Origin: Holosporales bacterium
GTDB lineage: Bacteria; Pseudomonadota; Alphaproteobacteria; BNTO01
Assembly: GCA_031265645.1 (NCBI GenBank)
Contig: JAISCJ010000132.1
Span: 1-25,261, forward strand
DNA: 25,261 nt
Direction: 5' to 3'
Positions 23,779-25,261 of the stretch are shown one piece after another. Numbering within the stretch: the stretch's first letter is position 1; every line of letters begins with the position of its first letter. The translations under genes and the position numbers were made by a program. The notes under the pieces are model-generated. The model was given only the letters and a program-made list of their open reading frames with translations. It did not search any database and was not told where the DNA came from.

Positions 23779-25110
23779 ATGGTGATTCAGTTACTGTTAC
23801 CAAATGAGTGCGCGTGTCCAGCAATAACGCATTTGCAAATAAAGAAAACATTGGATTGCAAACAAGTGCGAGTCACGTGCTTTCCAGAGAGCGAAATTGC
23901 CTTTCCTGGAATTTACGTGTTGAAGGCTGATGGCGAGGTGATCTGCTCAGGAATCCTCAGTTTTGCATCAGAGCCAGACCCATTGAGGATGCGAATTCTA
24001 ACAATTTCGGAGCAACAACCAGCAGACAATGACCCCGTGCCTGCGTTAATTAACCTAACACCGTATGTTTTTGACCAAACTATAAAATTTGCAGAACAGC
24101 GCGTTCCGCATCGCATTAACATCACATTGCAAGCAGATTGGTTACAACAATGCGCCGGCATATTGGATTTAGGTCCAAACATTGCAACGCAGTTTCCGAT
24201 GGGCATGATTAACAGCTTGAACGCCACATTTGGAGAGTGTGTACACCAAACGCGAAAATCTGGGTATACGGTGATGGATTCGTCTTTTACGCAAATTGCC
24301 CCGCCATCCACAGGAATCCTTAATGTTTATCCCACTTTAGAAACCGTACGAGTGGGTCAAACATCTGCTCAAATTAAGCGCTATTGGTTCACTTGCGCAT
24401 GGAACATTGCCTGGGAATATGAGCAAAAGCGCGTGGAAAAGCTGTCATTCGACCTTCCGTTTTGCCCCGTTGGAGAATACGAGGAGTCGCTGCACATGAA
24501 GGCGGAAGACGTTGAAAGTTTGCCTGGCTTCAATCTGTCTGATGCAACGTTGCGGCACCTTTGGGCAGATATTGTCACGCAGGCGCTGAACACAATTAAG
24601 GAAACGTTGTGCGAAAAGTATTGTACAACTGTTTCATTTTCAGTGCCGTTTCACATTGCGGCCTCGTTGCGTTTACAACAATCCGTGCAATTTAGTTATG
24701 GTGCGCAAACAATTTGCGGTCGCGTAAGCTCGGTAAATTGCATATTAGACGAAGGAAGCAAGGAATACGCAGAACTTTCAATATCTGTTGTCCCTACGTG
24801 GCTGAATCAATGGAAAAATACGCACTATACATTAAAAGATCTTATCGACGCCTCGCCAATAGAAGGGCTTACGGAAAAAGAACTTTCTGAAAAAACTGCG
24901 ATTGCCGAAATAGCGATTGAAAATGATGCGATCAGTCAACTTGAAGAGCTTGCATCGAAAAACTTCGCTCACATGCGAGACGTGGATGAATTTTTAGATG
25001 CACACCCAACGCGCATTTTTATTCGACTGAAAGACTTAAGAACGAAACGACACCTTGCTCATACACTTGTTGGTTCATTGAAATCAGATTTATTAGAACA
25101 AATTATTTAA
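23779..25110 (+). CDS. Unidentified 443-aa protein
   Basis: A 443-aa protein with no signal peptide or membrane helix that I do not recognise. The N-terminal ~130 residues are beta-rich with a GIYVLKADGEVICSGILSF segment, the middle contains a SGYTVMDSS-type stretch near residues 160-168, and the C-terminal ~100 residues are helical and acidic. A strand-rich segment FSYGAQTICGRVSSVNCI lies near 315-330. Gene context (close, same-strand next gene starting 10 bases after its stop, and a GTA-type terminase 2.8 kb upstream) hints at a phage- or GTA-like structural gene, but no motif proves that. AAAGGA precedes the ATG at 23779. Confidence 0.6.
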   Translation: MVIQLLLPNECACPAITHLQIKKTLDCKQVRVTCFPESEIAFPGIYVLKADGEVICSGILSFASEPDPLRMRILTISEQQPADNDPVPALINLTPYVFDQTIKFAEQRVPHRINITLQADWLQQCAGILDLGPNIATQFPMGMINSLNATFGECVHQTRKSGYTVMDSSFTQIAPPSTGILNVYPTLETVRVGQTSAQIKRYWFTCAWNIAWEYEQKRVEKLSFDLPFCPVGEYEESLHMKAEDVESLPGFNLSDATLRHLWADIVTQALNTIKETLCEKYCTTVSFSVPFHIAASLRLQQSVQFSYGAQTICGRVSSVNCILDEGSKEYAELSISVVPTWLNQWKNTHYTLKDLIDASPIEGLTEKELSEKTAIAEIAIENDAISQLEELASKNFAHMRDVDEFLDAHPTRIFIRLKDLRTKRHLAHTLVGSLKSDLLEQII

Positions 25111-25120
25111 GGAGTACATC

Positions 25121-25261
25121 ATGATTTTTCTTAATTACAGACATTTAGACGACTTTTTCCAAATTTCGGGAAATGCAGTAAAGCCAACCGATGGAATTAA
25201 TGCCGCCGAGGCAGTGCTTTGCGTTCAAACTCGCAGAATTTTAAATGTGAAGAAGTCGATT
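25121..25261 (+). CDS. Start of an unidentified protein (partial)
   Basis: ATG 25121 is preceded by AAGGAG at good spacing and opens a frame that runs off the right edge after 47 codons (begins MIFLNYRHLDDFF). It starts 10 bases after the 443-aa gene, so the two form an operon. No family is recognised from this much sequence. Confidence 0.7.
   Translation, partial: MIFLNYRHLDDFFQISGNAVKPTDGINAAEAVLCVQTRRILNVKKSI

Overview
The window looks like a piece of an AT-rich alphaproteobacterial chromosome. The terminase belongs to the alphaproteobacterial GTA/phage type, and the bamA-skp pair, PriA, DprA, FtsY, SixA-like phosphatase and class A RNase P RNA all read as bacterial housekeeping genes. 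Loose gene order, several orphaned genes (atpD, ftsX, terL), secreted proteins I do not recognise, a BspA-type leucine-rich-repeat protein and a palindromic element inserted in frame in a gene suggest a host-associated lineage of the Holosporales/Rickettsiales kind. That placement is inference; no 16S rRNA is present to prove it.

Layout. 1-465: the 3' end of an unidentified gene, a terminator, and A-tract hairpins. 465-1907 (-): atpD, alone. 2017-5644: accessory block with a secreted LRR protein (-), a secreted 453-aa unknown (+), a gene-poor stretch with a 25-bp tandem repeat, and a secreted 220-aa unknown (-). 5877-7502 (+): Lon-substrate-binding-domain protein and accA, probably one operon. 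7584-8333 (-): SIMPL protein, divergent from bamA-skp (8617-11847, +). 11940-12536 (+): small unknown whose stop codon overlaps that of dprA (12533-13603, -). 13671-14171 (+): SixA-like phosphatase, convergent with priA (14248-16272, -). 16473-18709 (-): bamD-ftsY pair. 18845-19318 (+): RNase P RNA. From there everything is on the + strand: GTA-type terminase, a long repeat-containing spacer, ftsX, pgeF/yfiH, and two further genes (443 aa and a partial one) of unknown identity.

Functional themes. Outer-membrane assembly is well represented: BamA, BamD and Skp. Protein targeting and division are represented by FtsY and FtsX, replication restart and DNA uptake by PriA and DprA, fatty-acid synthesis by AccA, and energy by AtpD.

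The most striking observation is a mobile palindromic element present twice (18503-18661 and 21385-21579). It has ~22-bp terminal inverted repeats and internal hairpins. One copy is exactly 159 bp (53 codons) and sits in frame in the 5' end of bamD, where it may even supply a Shine-Dalgarno and ATG. The other lies upstream of ftsX, and its right end forms a promoter-like sequence. This resembles the Rickettsia palindromic elements in behaviour, but I cannot match it to a named family. Other notable points are very long extracellular loop insertions in BamA, an enlarged arm in the RNase P RNA, and two ~104-bp structured intergenic elements flanking the terminase.
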